64,000 nucleotides of DNA, taken from NCBI GenBank assembly GCA_947561395.2, contig OX387184.1:28138766-28202765 (forward strand). Direction: 5' to 3'. Both the position numbers and the translations under genes were made by a program. Below the pieces are notes generated by a model. It was not told where the DNA came from. It did no database searches and worked only from the letters and a program-made list of their open reading frames with translations. Of this stretch, positions 11,005 to 22,495 are shown in pieces; position 1 is the first letter of the stretch, and every line of letters begins with the position of its first letter. Origin of the DNA: Buxus sempervirens. Its lineage: Eukaryota > Streptophyta > Magnoliopsida > Buxales > Buxaceae.

Positions 11005-11996
11005 GTAAGCTTTAACTATCTTTCTGTTTGTTCATATCTTGATTCTATCTTATGCTGTTATCTTATGCTGTTATCTTTTAATTACTGTCTATTTGTTTTA
11101 ATTGAGTGTATATGAGATATTTCATCATCTTTTTATAAGATATTGGAGTATAGCATAAAATCAGATATTTAGTATGCATTCTATGTCATTGAATAAAATG
11201 GTGGTAGACTTCATGTCATTTGTTATCAATTTAGGAAGATAATCCAATGTTGATAGGTGCCTGCCTATGCGATGACAAAGCATTAGACATTTAGAATGTC
11301 TCACCTTGGTTTTGGATGGAGGAGAGTTACTATGTACCAGAAAAATTTGTTAGAGTCTATCCTAGAAGAAAATAAGTATATATTGTATAATATTATTATT
11401 TTGATGGTTCTTCTGGTCATCATTGGAGTTTTGGATGTTTGTGGAATTAGTATTGATCATCTATGTCACACTCTGGCATTTTATTTTAATCACTTTGGTT
11501 CTGGAAACCTATATAAAACAGAAGCATTAGCTTGATTGTGTATTGGAAAGTAATTAAATGGAGAAAGCATCATAGTGGAAGGAGATTCTTTATCGTAATT
11601 GGATGAGGGTGAAGAAAAGAGAGAGGATAGCAGGAGATCAGCAACTTAGTGAGAGAGATATGAAACTTGAGTGTAGCCATGAACAGGCCTTGGGCAGCTA
11701 ATGGTAAATGCACTTTATTGTTAAAATTGTTGTCCAGCCAAGAGTTTTTGATATAATTGCTTTAGTGCTTTTGTTGTAGTTGCTTTTTGCCCTTAATAAG
11801 TCCTTGTTTGTAATCTTTTTTTTTCTTTTTTTTCTTTTCATTTTCTATCGTTCAAACATGGCATGAAATGGCTATCATTAATTGATAGTTGAGTTTCATA
11901 AAAGATGTACAACCTCATGTTTGTCCCTCGCTTTCACATGATTGCATAACTCACATGTGCATTAATATAAAACCATCTTCGTTACACACATATCTG

Positions 11997-12549
11997 TAGG
12001 GGCTGATCACTGGGTGGGGTGGGCTTGGGAGGGTTCGGGTTGGGCCAAAGGTCATGCATAAGCTATATGGTCTTTGTACAAGCCCGCCCAACTCAAACAT
12101 CGGGCTTGTACTTTATGACCAAGCCTATCCAAAGAAGAGATCTAAAATCCCAAGCTCCACCAAGCCTGCCTGGCTATGAATGCTTATACATCTAATTTCA
12201 AAAAAATTAATTTGTTTTTTTTCTTCTAATAATTGAAAAAAAAATTGATGTTAGGGTTGAGCGAGACAACAAGTATTACAATGCGGATGGTACTTTTCTA
12301 GAATTATAAGAAAAATATGAAATATTAAAGTAGCAAAAAACCAATAAACATTTTAAAATTTTGACATATATATGTAACATTGGGCCTGGCCAGGCCAGCT
12401 TGTGGTTTCTCATACATGACGAAGCCCATCCAAACTTTTTTCGGGCTTTTCAAAAGCAATCTAAGCCCAACCCTATGGTCAACAAATCCATGACCAAGCC
12501 CGTTCAAGAACGGGGCAATCACCGACCCGCCTGGCCCATGAACACCCTA
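11997..12549. repeat. hAT-like MITE with TAGGG..CCCTA ends
   Basis: The left end TAGGGGCTGATCACTGGGTG and the right end (reverse complement TAGGGTGTTCATGGGCCAGG) form an imperfect inverted repeat. GC-rich subterminal motifs such as 'gggcttgg' and 'aagcccgttcaagaacgggg' lie inside. The 8-bp flanks CATATCTG and TTATGTGC do not match, so the duplication is decayed or the ends are slightly misplaced. Confidence 0.5.
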
Positions 12550-13739
12550 TTATGTGCGGTGGGTGTTTCCCCTTATCTATATGGGATAAATATAAAACCT
12601 ACTCCTAATGTTACTTCAACTCTTTAATTTATCATGTATCCTTTTCTAATCATAATCTAATAACTATGGCCCATAAAAGAGTCGAGATATACTAGCAAGA
12701 GATAAAATGAACTAAATGAAGATTCACCCAAAGAACTAATTGGATTGTTGCGAGCGGAACAAACGGGGCGTGCTTTGGAAGAAGCAATCTAACCACCATT
12801 AATTGTTTACACCATAATCTAACAAAGATTCTAGACACCCTTATAGTTATTGAAATTTAGGTGGTGGCAATTTTGACTCATGACTCTCCAACCCGCCTGG
12901 TTTAAGGTGGGTTTCGATTGTCTGTTTGAATCCGTGAGTCGAATTCGAGTTTGTAATTGTCAACTTGAGAATAATCGGGTTGGGTTTGACCCATCAACCC
13001 AATAGGTCATTGATGTCTGTACAAAAACTAAAAAAAAAAGAAAACAATGCTGTGATTCTGTGGACATTTACATTAGCCATTAGGGTTAGCCAGTTAGTTT
13101 TTTTTTTTTAAAAAAAAAAATTCTCCATCAACTTTTATCTATTCTTCAAGTTCAAAGTCTCAAACTAGAATCACTGGAGTAAAGGCTGAGCTCTCCCGTT
13201 TGTTAAGCCATCGATCCTTTCTTCTTCTTAACGCACGATTTAGTCATCATCTTTTGTCGATTTCTCATTGTTGGTGGTTGAGTGTTTCACAACTTGAGCA
13301 GTTCTTCTCTTCCTCTTCTTCATGCATTGCTATCTTCAAGCTTCACAACCTAGCCACGCATAGCATCAAATTTCGCTTCATCGTCATCGGTTGTCAAGCA
13401 ATTGAGCCCCTTGTCCACTCAAGTGTCTTTTTTCCCTCACATAAATCTCCAAATCTTTTATTCCCATTGTTTAAGAATGAATGAAATCTTACATTCCTCT
13501 TCCGTTAATGTCACTCTCATGAGTTCACCATTATAGTTTTATATATAATTATATAGGGGCCATTTTTTCTAAAAATTTTGGCTTTATGTGGGTGAAATTT
13601 TAATTGTTGCTCTTTGTGGTTTTGATTCCTAGCTTTTTTCTCCCTATACACACACACGTATAGCAATGGTAAATGGTTGTTGTATCTGCATTTCGACATT
13701 TCATAATAATAGTTGTGATTTCATTCATTTATAAGGGTT

Positions 13740-16200
13740 TTTATTTCATGGGGTGTGGACCCCATCCAGGGCGTATAGGCTACAGAACAACCCCCTTAAT
13801 TACATCTCAGGAACATTAGAAAAAACCGTTTGATTCTAACTTCACGAACCTTGATTACTTGCATAGTTGGAATTGGTTTGATTTGTTTTAATTGTGATTA
13901 AACCCGATTTGTATTTGTTTGTGCTGCTTACATACCCAATTTTGGGATTAACTCAAAATGTAGTTCAATAGGCAATTTTGAATTGAATTTGATTTGATTT
14001 ATTTTTAGTTGTGGGTGAACTTGATTTTTATATTTTTCGAACTGCCTACGTACCCAATTTTTAGATCAAGCCAAACGTAGTTCAGATAGTTAATTTGAAT
14101 TTTGATTTGATTTGGTTTGTTTTAAATTGTGGCAGAACTCAATTTTTATATTTTTCGTGCTGCCTATGTAACCAATTTTGGGATCAAGCCAAACGTATTT
14201 ATAGAGCAATTTAAGTTTGAAGTTGATTTAGATTTGATTTTGTGAATTTGTTTTAGGACAACATTTAATGTCTAGTTTAATTTTAATTTTATTTCCAAAG
14301 CAATGGACTATGGAAGATAATATTTTGGGTTTGAAATTGAAGTGTTTGATTGATTGTATTTGGTTTTAATTCTAAGGAATTAGACCATGGAAGATCTGAA
14401 CTTAGATTTAATTTGATTGGTTGTACCATTAAGATTTAATTTGAGCTTTGGTTTAATTTGAGTGATTTAATGTTTAAGGTATTGGATCGTAAAAGATCAT
14501 ACCTTAGATTAAACTATTTGAGTATAATTTGATTTATTTTGAATTGGTGGGACCATTAAGATTCAATTTGAGATTTGGCAACAATTCTAAGGCATTGGAC
14601 AACACGAATCGTACCCTAGATTGAACCATTCATTTTAATTTGGTTCATTTCATTTAATTAGACCATTAAGATCCATTTTGATTTAATTTAATTTGAATGT
14701 TTAATGTCTAAGACATTGGACTGTAGAATATCGTACCTTACATTGAATTATTTGGTTTAATTTGATTAGTTTGATTTGGGTTAAGCCGGAAAGAGGAAAA
14801 CAACTTAATTTAAAAGGGTTTGATTTGATTTGGTTCAATTCCAAGGCATTAAACTGCACGGATCCTACCTAGATTAAATCATTTGGTTTCATTTTATTTG
14901 GGTTAAACTGTAAAGGGGAAATGGCTTACCTTGAAAGGATTTGATTTAATTTGATTCAGTTCCAAGGTAGTAGACAGCGCGAATCCTACCTTAGATCGAA
15001 CCATTTGAATTTGGATTGATTTGACCACTTTAATAAATGGAATCATAAGGAAAATGGTTTAAATTGGGTAAATTGAAACATAAAGTGCATGGGGGCTGGT
15101 TTGAACTGTTTTGATTATATGGTTCATGCAAAACATTATTTGGTTTGGCTTGATGCCATTAATTGCATGGTTTGGTTCAATTTTATAATGATTTTGGTTC
15201 AATTTGAAATGAATTGGTTCAATTTGAGAACCTTAAATCATTTTGAACACTTGTTGGTTGAATTTAGGACATATTGGATTGATGTAAGACACTCTAGTTG
15301 AAGGCTGAACACTTTTGAGAAGACTTTAGGTTGGTTTAAAGCATTTTTGGAAGTATTTAATAAATGAAAGAGAGCAATTGCACTTTTACATCATGGTATG
15401 TAATGCAATTTGGATTTTAGAAAGTTTTAGGGATTTTTAGGAATTTTCTGGATTTTTCCGAGTTGAAATAGGGCTCAAATTGGACAAAATAGGCAATTCC
15501 GGATCATCTAGGCCGGTTTTCTGGTTCAGAATAACCGCGGTTTGGTCCAGGAACAAACCAGCGGGTCGGGTGCTGCGGGCCAGGCTTTCACACGCAGGTT
15601 GAGGCTGAAGCACGTGGATCTATGCGGAACCTGGGACCGCGCATGGGCCTTATGTCCTGGGTGCTTGCTTGCATGCTGACCTAAGGCGTGCTTGGACCCA
15701 ATGCACTTAGGACTTGCGTGTACTGGCCAACGCATGGCCCAACACATTTTCAAGCATGTGTGTGGCTCAAAACGCCTAGCCCAATGCACTAAATGACTTT
15801 TTAGGCCCCTTTTTTGTTTAATTTATATTTTTTACCACTTATTGACCCTGCATATTCCTGACGAATTTCAATCGATTTTTGGGCATTATAATACCCTCTT
15901 TTTTTGCCTTGAAGCTTATTTTCATAGGTTTAAACCCTGTGAGAAGCTTGGTGGTCCATGGAAGAACCCTATCACCATATCAAAAAAATTTTAATTAAAT
16001 TCCTGTAAATCTTGTCTACAATATTTCAACTTTCATAGCTTGGGATGTAAAATTTTGGGGTTTTAAAGAGACTAAGTCTTCCATGGAAGACTCCTTGCAT
16101 CCCTAAACCCTAAAAATTATGACGAAATAATGAGAACCCTTTAGGGACCAAGTGATCCATAGAAGAATCCCTGTATTGTGGGGTTCTTCATCATACTTCC
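13740..16200. repeat. LTR-like fossil region with diverged tandem units
   Basis: Three diverged copies of a roughly 120-bp unit with 'gctgcctacgtacccaat' lie at 13.93-14.2 kb. About seven diverged copies of a roughly 110-bp unit ('aaggcattggac' ... 'accttagattaaac') lie at 14.3-15.0 kb. 'Gcctacgtaccc' text is common in plant Ty3/Gypsy LTRs. Termini and target duplication were not found, so family and extent are tentative; it looks old. Confidence 0.35.
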
Positions 16201-16684
16201 CCCAATCTCCCAAACTAAAAAACAAAAAAAACTAAAATAATATAGACAAAGATAGAAGAAGAAAACTTTAATTCACCATTGTTATACCTTCTTCCTGCAG
16301 AATTTTCGTCTTCTTCCAACAAGATTCTTCCCAATGCAGAGCTCCGAAGAGAATTCTCCAACGTCTCTGTCAAACCTTCAGTCTCAAAAGTCCCCCTCTC
16401 TGCCTCAATCATCTTGTTTTATAATGTGGAAGTTTTGTAACTCCCATGTTAGGATCTCAACAAGTGGTAGATATTGCCAGATAGTGAGAGATCTCCCCAA
16501 AATGTGTGGGACTGACATGTGGCATGTTAGTTTCGATAAAGGAGAGCCCATTTCTTATTATTATTTTCTTTTTAAATGTGGGTCCACTTCCTCTTTATCT
16601 TTCATTCATTTTTTTTAGGGAGGTGATGTCTCCTACTTTGTTTTCCTTATTTATTTATTTATTTTTTTAAGAGAGAGAGGACGT

Positions 16685-17741
16685 TCCCTTCTACAAACTC
16701 GTCCATCAATTTGAACAAATACTAATGGTCCTTGATTTTGTCGAAAGCATTAACAGATTTGTGAAAAATTGCTCTTCCATCACAATAAACCAAAAAGTTA
16801 ATGATCGATAGCTTGGTAGGCCCAGTCCAACTATCACACATCAGGGCCCATTTTTTCATAAATGACTTTATGTAAGTCTGTATCTCATCTACCTCAACAT
16901 CCAATATAGGGCCTATGATCTCATATGGAGTGGGACCTTTAATTCCTGGTCCAGCCCTAGCGATCTCATCAATCATCGTCTAATAATATGGATTATTTGC
17001 AGCGTTTGGTGGGATATTACTGTAAATAAACCACCTACCAATAGCTTGCCTCACATTCTTCGTTCATTTTCCTGGATGCCAAGCATCCTTCAACCTACTT
17101 TGCTTTGCATCTCTATTCCGATATATTGAAAGATTCATCTCCTCTATAGTAGATCCCCTTGACTTCTTCGGCCTCCCAACCATTTTGTCAAAAGCTTCTC
17201 TAACACTTGTACTGCGCATCAAACCACTTCCATGACGACGCCCCCCAAAACTATCTCTACCTGGCGTGCAACCAATATCTACAGATTCTACACTTCTTCC
17301 TCCTTGCTCTCTGTAATGAATGTCTTCAATTGATCTTCTCATTGCTTCATCAATATGCTCTCTCTCCTCTCGTGTCATAACATCTTCTCTATCATCATCA
17401 GCATCAGAATCATCATCATTCACACAGATGCCCTTTCCCCTAACCATCCGTGCTAGCCTCCCAATTAACCTATCTCTCAAAGCATCCCTCTCCATGGTAA
17501 TGCCCTCCTTCTTCCTTGCAGCTCTAAGAGGCTCACTCATAGCCCTGGAAACTTCTACAGGATAGTTGTAGCACTTTTCTACATTAGGATTCCCACTAGC
17601 AAGATGATGCTTCAATCTAGTAACTCCACCCCCTCTAAGCTCTTTCTAACAATATTTGCATTTTGTATGCAATCTATTTCCTTCAACCATCGCTCCGTGT
17701 TGCCAATCAATGTTGACCCCTTTCCGTTGTTACGTTTTAGG
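16685..17741 (-). pseudogene. BED-finger/DUF659 hAT-like transposase remnant
   Basis: Read from 17741 leftward: a BED-type finger with a stop inside it (CKYC, stop, KELRGGGVTRLKHHLA), then NVEKCYNYPVEVSRAM and an acidic linker (NDDDSDADDDRED). A basic segment ending RDAKQSRLKDAWHPGK is followed by another stop. DUF659 then begins: RWFIYSNIPPNAANNPYY, GPTPYEIIGPIL, ALMCDSWTGPTKLSIINFLV. It ends in KDH-stop-YLFKLMDEFVEGNVL and lacks the rest of DUF659 and the dimerisation domain. It is truncated, with at least four disruptions, and sits antisense in the long intron. No element ends were found. Confidence 0.8.
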
Positions 17742-18797
17742 TGTCATATCTACAAAATAATTGAAAATATAACAACAAGCATGTAAATGGCATCACCCAA
17801 CATCCCAACCTCTCTTAGGAAAAAAAGTTGAACCCAAACATCAAATTTAATAAAAATAAAATTTATTTCCCCATATTTTTAATTAATATTCTGCAAAAAC
17901 AATTATTAAAAATAATTTTATTGATGAAAATTTGCAAGAATCATAGGGTTAATAGATCAACCCCATGTGCATCTCATATAAAAAATTGAAGACAAACCTA
18001 AGTTTTATATAATTTTTTTCAAAAAAAAAAAAAAAAAGCATTTTTGCAACTTTTTTTTATATTGCAAAAAAAATTTATTTTTTACTCAAAAAGACTATTT
18101 CAATCTATGGATTTCACTTGAAATTGATAGATTCATACAAAACATTGTCAAACCATGTTTAAATATGAAAAAGTAATGATTTAGATTGAAAAAAAATTGA
18201 AAATCTACAATACCTTTCAAAACAGTAGACGTTTTTTATTTCTATTGCTTGATTCGTTGTTTGAAGTTGTTTTTCAGAAATTCCAGCACTAATTAGGTCG
18301 AAAATAGGTAGATAATGATGGGGTATCACAGATTTTTGAATGGGTTTTTCACTAAGGAGCTATATTTATTCTTCTAAAGTGTTAAAACCTGCGTTTTTTT
18401 TACGTTTTTTGGCCTATGTATCGACTTTATCACTCGATACAATCGATACACACTCGATACAGACTGTTTGTGGAAACAGTAATGTGTATGGTGCCGTTAG
18501 GCAGGATACACAATACGTATCGCGCAATACACGCGATATGGAACGACAATTAGTTTTATGCTCAAAATATATCTCCAATCGAGATCGGCTTCCTAGGCCA
18601 ATATATGCCTAACTGTCAAATGCCTCAAAGCCCTATAATAAAAGGAGACATAAAAGGAAAGGGGGGGAAGGAAGAATGAATTTGTACTTAAAAGAGTATT
18701 CAATTAACGAAAAAAAGATTCATATATAACGTTGAAATTTTTCTTACTTGCATGTCATCATTATTATAGTTATCCATAACAACTGTTGAACCACCAG

Positions 18798-18882
18798 CTG
18801 ACTACGTGTTATTAGATGAGGAAAAAGAATGGCAAATATACTCATTAAAAGCAGATCTTTTTCCTCAAATCCCTGAAAAATG
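18798..18882 (+). CDS. Candidate fifth exon of the gene starting at 10240
   Basis: The acceptor CCACCAG precedes an open frame reading DYVLLDEEKEWQIYSLKADL then FPQIPEKW, with a GTATGT donor at 18883. It begins with two bases of a split codon, which is what exon 4 (10943-11004) needs. The frame stays open to about 19036 if the donor is not used. The protein family is not recognised. Confidence 0.4.
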
Positions 18883-19548
18883 GTATGTTTGGCTTAGAAA
18901 TTTTCAAAGATGGGATTGCCCACCTTTGTCCTATTTATATTGTTGTAGCCTACAAGACTGCTTTGGAGAAATGGATTCGGTGTCAATGGATTTAGTTTGC
19001 AAAAAACTGTTTCACTCCATTCTAACTGGAGTTACCTATTGAGGGTGATGTACTCAAATTGGTTCAGAGCTATGCATTTGAATGGTAAGTATTACAAACT
19101 CTGGGGGAATCAGATAATTATTTAAGTCGCAAATAAACCTGTTTGTAATTTGGATGACAACTATGTTAATGGTAAAAGGGAATTTCAGATAATGAATAAG
19201 GTTTCCATGATTTTGGTTGAGTTTCCAGAATGGTTGCTTTGGATTCTGATGCAGTGAAGTTATGATGGAAGTTCTTCAGTTTGTTGAAGTTCAGATTTAT
19301 AAGGAAAAAATGGAAATATCTTACCATATGCTTGCAATAATGCATAAAATGATTTTCGCACAATTTGATTGACACCTTTTCTTTAGCTATTTTTACATAT
19401 TCTCTATTCAATTGGTGATCATTTTATCCTAAATGGATTGCTAAGCTATGATATTTTGTAAGTCAGTGCTGAATATGATTGATTTGTACAACATTTAACG
19501 GCTTCTCACGATAGGCATTTTATTATAATCAGACTAAAGTTTTTGCAG

Positions 19549-20558
19549 TTACAAGGAGGAGTGCTGTAGCCTTAATGTTATCAAGCTCTGTCGTTTGGCT
19601 AGTTGGCTTGCACAATATTGCATTAGGTCAACCATCTGTTGGCTTCAGAGAATATATAGATACTTTTGATGGTTACTCGTTCAAGTACCCCCAGAACTGG
19701 ATTCAAGTTCGAGGTGCTGGTGCAGACATATTCTTTAGAGACCCCTTTATTCTTGATGAAAATATTTCAGTGGAATTATCTTCTCCTTCATCCTCCAAGT
19801 ACAAGAGTGTTGAAGATTTGGGTCCACCACAAGAAGCTGGTGAGAAGGTACTTAGGCAGTATTTGACAGAGTTCATGTCCACTAGACTCGGTGTTCGTCG
19901 TGAGTCAAATGTCCTCTCAACATCCTCAAGAGTTGCAGATGATGGGAGGATCTATTACCAAGTTGAGGTAACAACATTTGCAATATGAGAGATATTAATT
20001 ACGGATTATACTTTGAAAAATCATTTTAGGTTTTGGTAATTTTGAATCAGGCCAAGAACTATCACACTAGAACTTTAGACTGTAGTTGCCTTCTTTGATT
20101 TACTTGATCGATCAGATGGCAATGATATATGGCCAACATGTTGAAACTGGGCTAAGGATGTCATGTGACTCATGTCTGTGCCCATCTAACCTGATTGATG
20201 TAAAGTGGAGTACCAGTGTGTGCAGCTTTAGATGATATATGTGCTTAAGAATGGACATTTTAACCTTTTATTGCAATTTTTGCATATCCTCGTGTTTGTA
20301 TTTTCCTTACTATTTTAATTATGTGTTATGCAGGTAAATATTAAGTCATATGCAAACAACAATGAATTAGCTGTTATGCCTCAAGACCGAATAGCTCGCC
20401 TTGAGTGGAACCGACGTTATCTTTCAGTTCTTGGTGTTGAAAACAATCGATTATATGAGCTCAGATTGCAGACACCTGAAAATGTATTTGTGGACGAAGA
20501 GAATGATTTACGGCAAGTTATGGACTCCTTCAGAGTAATCAAGGTGGCTGCTGCTTGA
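19549..20558 (+). CDS. PPD2: PsbP domain-containing protein, chloroplast thylakoid (PPD2-like)
   Basis: Exons 19549-19967 and 20334-20558 join in frame (QVE|VNIKSYA). The first opens with TRRSAVALMLSSSVVWLVGL and ends that segment in ALGQ, a twin-arginine plus hydrophobic thylakoid-transfer signal. The PsbP fold follows: FREYIDTFDGYSFKYPQNW, GADIFFRDPFILDENISVE, EKVLRQYLTEFMSTRLG, DGRIYYQVE, NNELAVMPQDRIARLEWNRR, then VMDSFRVIK and a stop. From memory this is close to Arabidopsis PsbP-domain protein 2, a lumenal PsbP paralogue rather than the oxygen-evolving subunit. The first exon with the stromal transit peptide is not obvious nearby; the acceptor is phase 1. The mature region looks intact. 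Confidence 0.85.
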
Positions 20559-22495
20559 TATTTGAAGTTACAATATGGAATTTCCAAAGTCCTAATCTTT
20601 CCATTCTTTGGTTGTATTTTGGGAACCAGATATTAGAAGTAATTTGATCTTTGCTTAAATGAACTAGGCATCATTTTGGGTTTTGTTGTAAATCATGTTG
20701 TTTTAATCAATATGTCAATTTCATTTTTGATCATTAATGATTCTGGTAGAGTGAATGATCCAGATTATCTGATCAGGCATGCCAGGATGTCTGACCCATT
20801 TGATCATATGATTTATTGATTCAGTTTGTTTATAAGCCAATCGTACGGTTGCCCTGTTCAGACATAGCCCATGCAATGAAGTTGCCTTGACCAGACTTCG
20901 GAGGAGCGTTAACATATGCAAAATGTGAATCTAATAGAGTTTTATTGAAAATCGGTAACTCCAAACTGAAAACTGAACCAAGCATAATGTGGGCTCGGTT
21001 CGGATAAGATCTATTTAGTGAAAAAACACATTTTTAAGTCGGGTTTCAAACCAAATTACTTCAGGTTGAGGATTTCAGAATCAAAACTGAACAATAATTT
21101 TTTTGAAACCCAACTGAAACCAGTACAAAGTCAATTTGGATTATTGGGTTCTCAGTTTAATTTTAACTGAACCATGTTGCACCCCAACTTTAGCATGCAA
21201 GGGTCCACATATTCTGTCGTATACTCAGCGAAATCACCTGTATACCTATAATGCCCCAATCCTACAATCAATCATATTGTATGCTTTGGTTTGTTGAGCC
21301 TAACGGTTTTGTTCTTTGGTTTTACCTCAAAAGGCCTTTTTGGTTGAGAGAGTTACGATTGGGTATATATATATCCCCAAGCAATGTGGGATTTCAAGAT
21401 CTCACAATCCACCCCATTAAGAACTGCATGTTCCCATGTGCCTGCCAGTCTACTAACCTAAGCCCACCTACGTGCACCAATATATGTATATACTTGTGGT
21501 GGCACGTGCATACTGCACATCTTGAACCCAATAAATATAACATAGAATTAGTTGTGGGGTTTAAATTTGAAAGTAGAAACAGCGGTGGATCTAGTGGTTA
21601 TAGTTTGGGATTCTTTTGGTTGCAAAGAGTAATATTTAGGGGAAAAAGAAAAGAAAAGCCAGAATCTGAAAAATATTCATCCAAGTTCGCTTTACTCATG
21701 GTATAGATATAAATATTTGGTTCAGTTTTGGTTCAGAAAGCATATAAATATTTGGTTCAAAAAACACTAACCTAAAGGTTGGCTCATTAGTGGAAATTGA
21801 GCCTCATATTAGTTGGACCAAAAAAAAAAAATGACTGCCTGCCCTTTGTCTATCGGTAGAGGCAATGAATGAAAAATTATGTATGAAAAAACATAAAGAG
21901 CGGATTCTACGAACCAAACATGTGCCATCTATTTTTGTATATTGCAGGCCAGCTAACAAATTCATTGACTTGAGATGGAGAATTAAAAAGTAATAAATTA
22001 ATGGTTACTAATAAAAAATTAACAAAGAATTGGGTCAAACAAGACAAAATTTTTTGTTTAAAAAAAAAAAAAATCAATCTCCATGTGGAGGTTACTCTCA
22101 GTGAACTATGCCAACAAGTTTTTTCTCACTTTTTTATCCTGTGATTATTTAAACAATGCAATAAGCAACTTCAAGGGAAATGGAAGGATGGTTCCACTTC
22201 TTGGATAAGTTTAAAAAAAAACCAATTAGGACCATTAAGTAAGTGGCTTGATTGAGCAAACACCCCCCTGTTGAAAGCCCATGACTTTAAGCGGGCTCAT
22301 GATGTGATAAGTACAGACTACTTTATATTTTGTATGACTGTGATCATCCGGCCGTTGCTTCTGGCCTTTGGTTTTGCTCCCTTCTTGCTTCACAAAGCTA
22401 CTTTATATTTCTTCTGATCTCTCCAATTTGTGCCTCCCTTCTCCTAAGTTGCAAAATTTTCATTTCAAGTCAGTTGAGGAAGTAAAGAGGTGCAA
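20559..22495. other. Intergenic region with repeat debris
   Basis: 20930-21180 has 'aaccgaaccaagc/ggttcggat' text like short hAT derivatives. Around 21380-21420 'gcaatgtgggattt' followed by 'ctcacaatccacccc' resembles a widespread dicot LTR or TRIM phrase. Ends were not resolved. There is no gene until the receptor pseudogene. Confidence 0.4.

Larger units (their letters stand above)
11005..18797 (+). other. Long intron (about 7.8 kb) filled with transposon debris
   Basis: Between the donor CCTC|GTAAGC and the acceptor CCAG|CTGAC there is no convincing host exon. The span holds an hAT-type MITE near 12.0 kb, a tandem-repeat-rich LTR-like zone (13.7-16.2 kb) and a minus-strand BED/DUF659 transposase remnant (16.7-17.7 kb). 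Poly-A/T tracts lie near 13.1 and 18.0 kb. The intron assignment rests on splice phases only. Confidence 0.45.

Noticed and set aside
11296-11535. 79-codon frame in the long intron
   Set aside because: AT-rich hydrophobic text without motif or splice support.
13740-16200. A CRISPR-like or satellite array in the repeated 110-120 bp units
   Set aside because: Units are strongly diverged, have no conserved spacer structure, and the text resembles plant LTR sequence.
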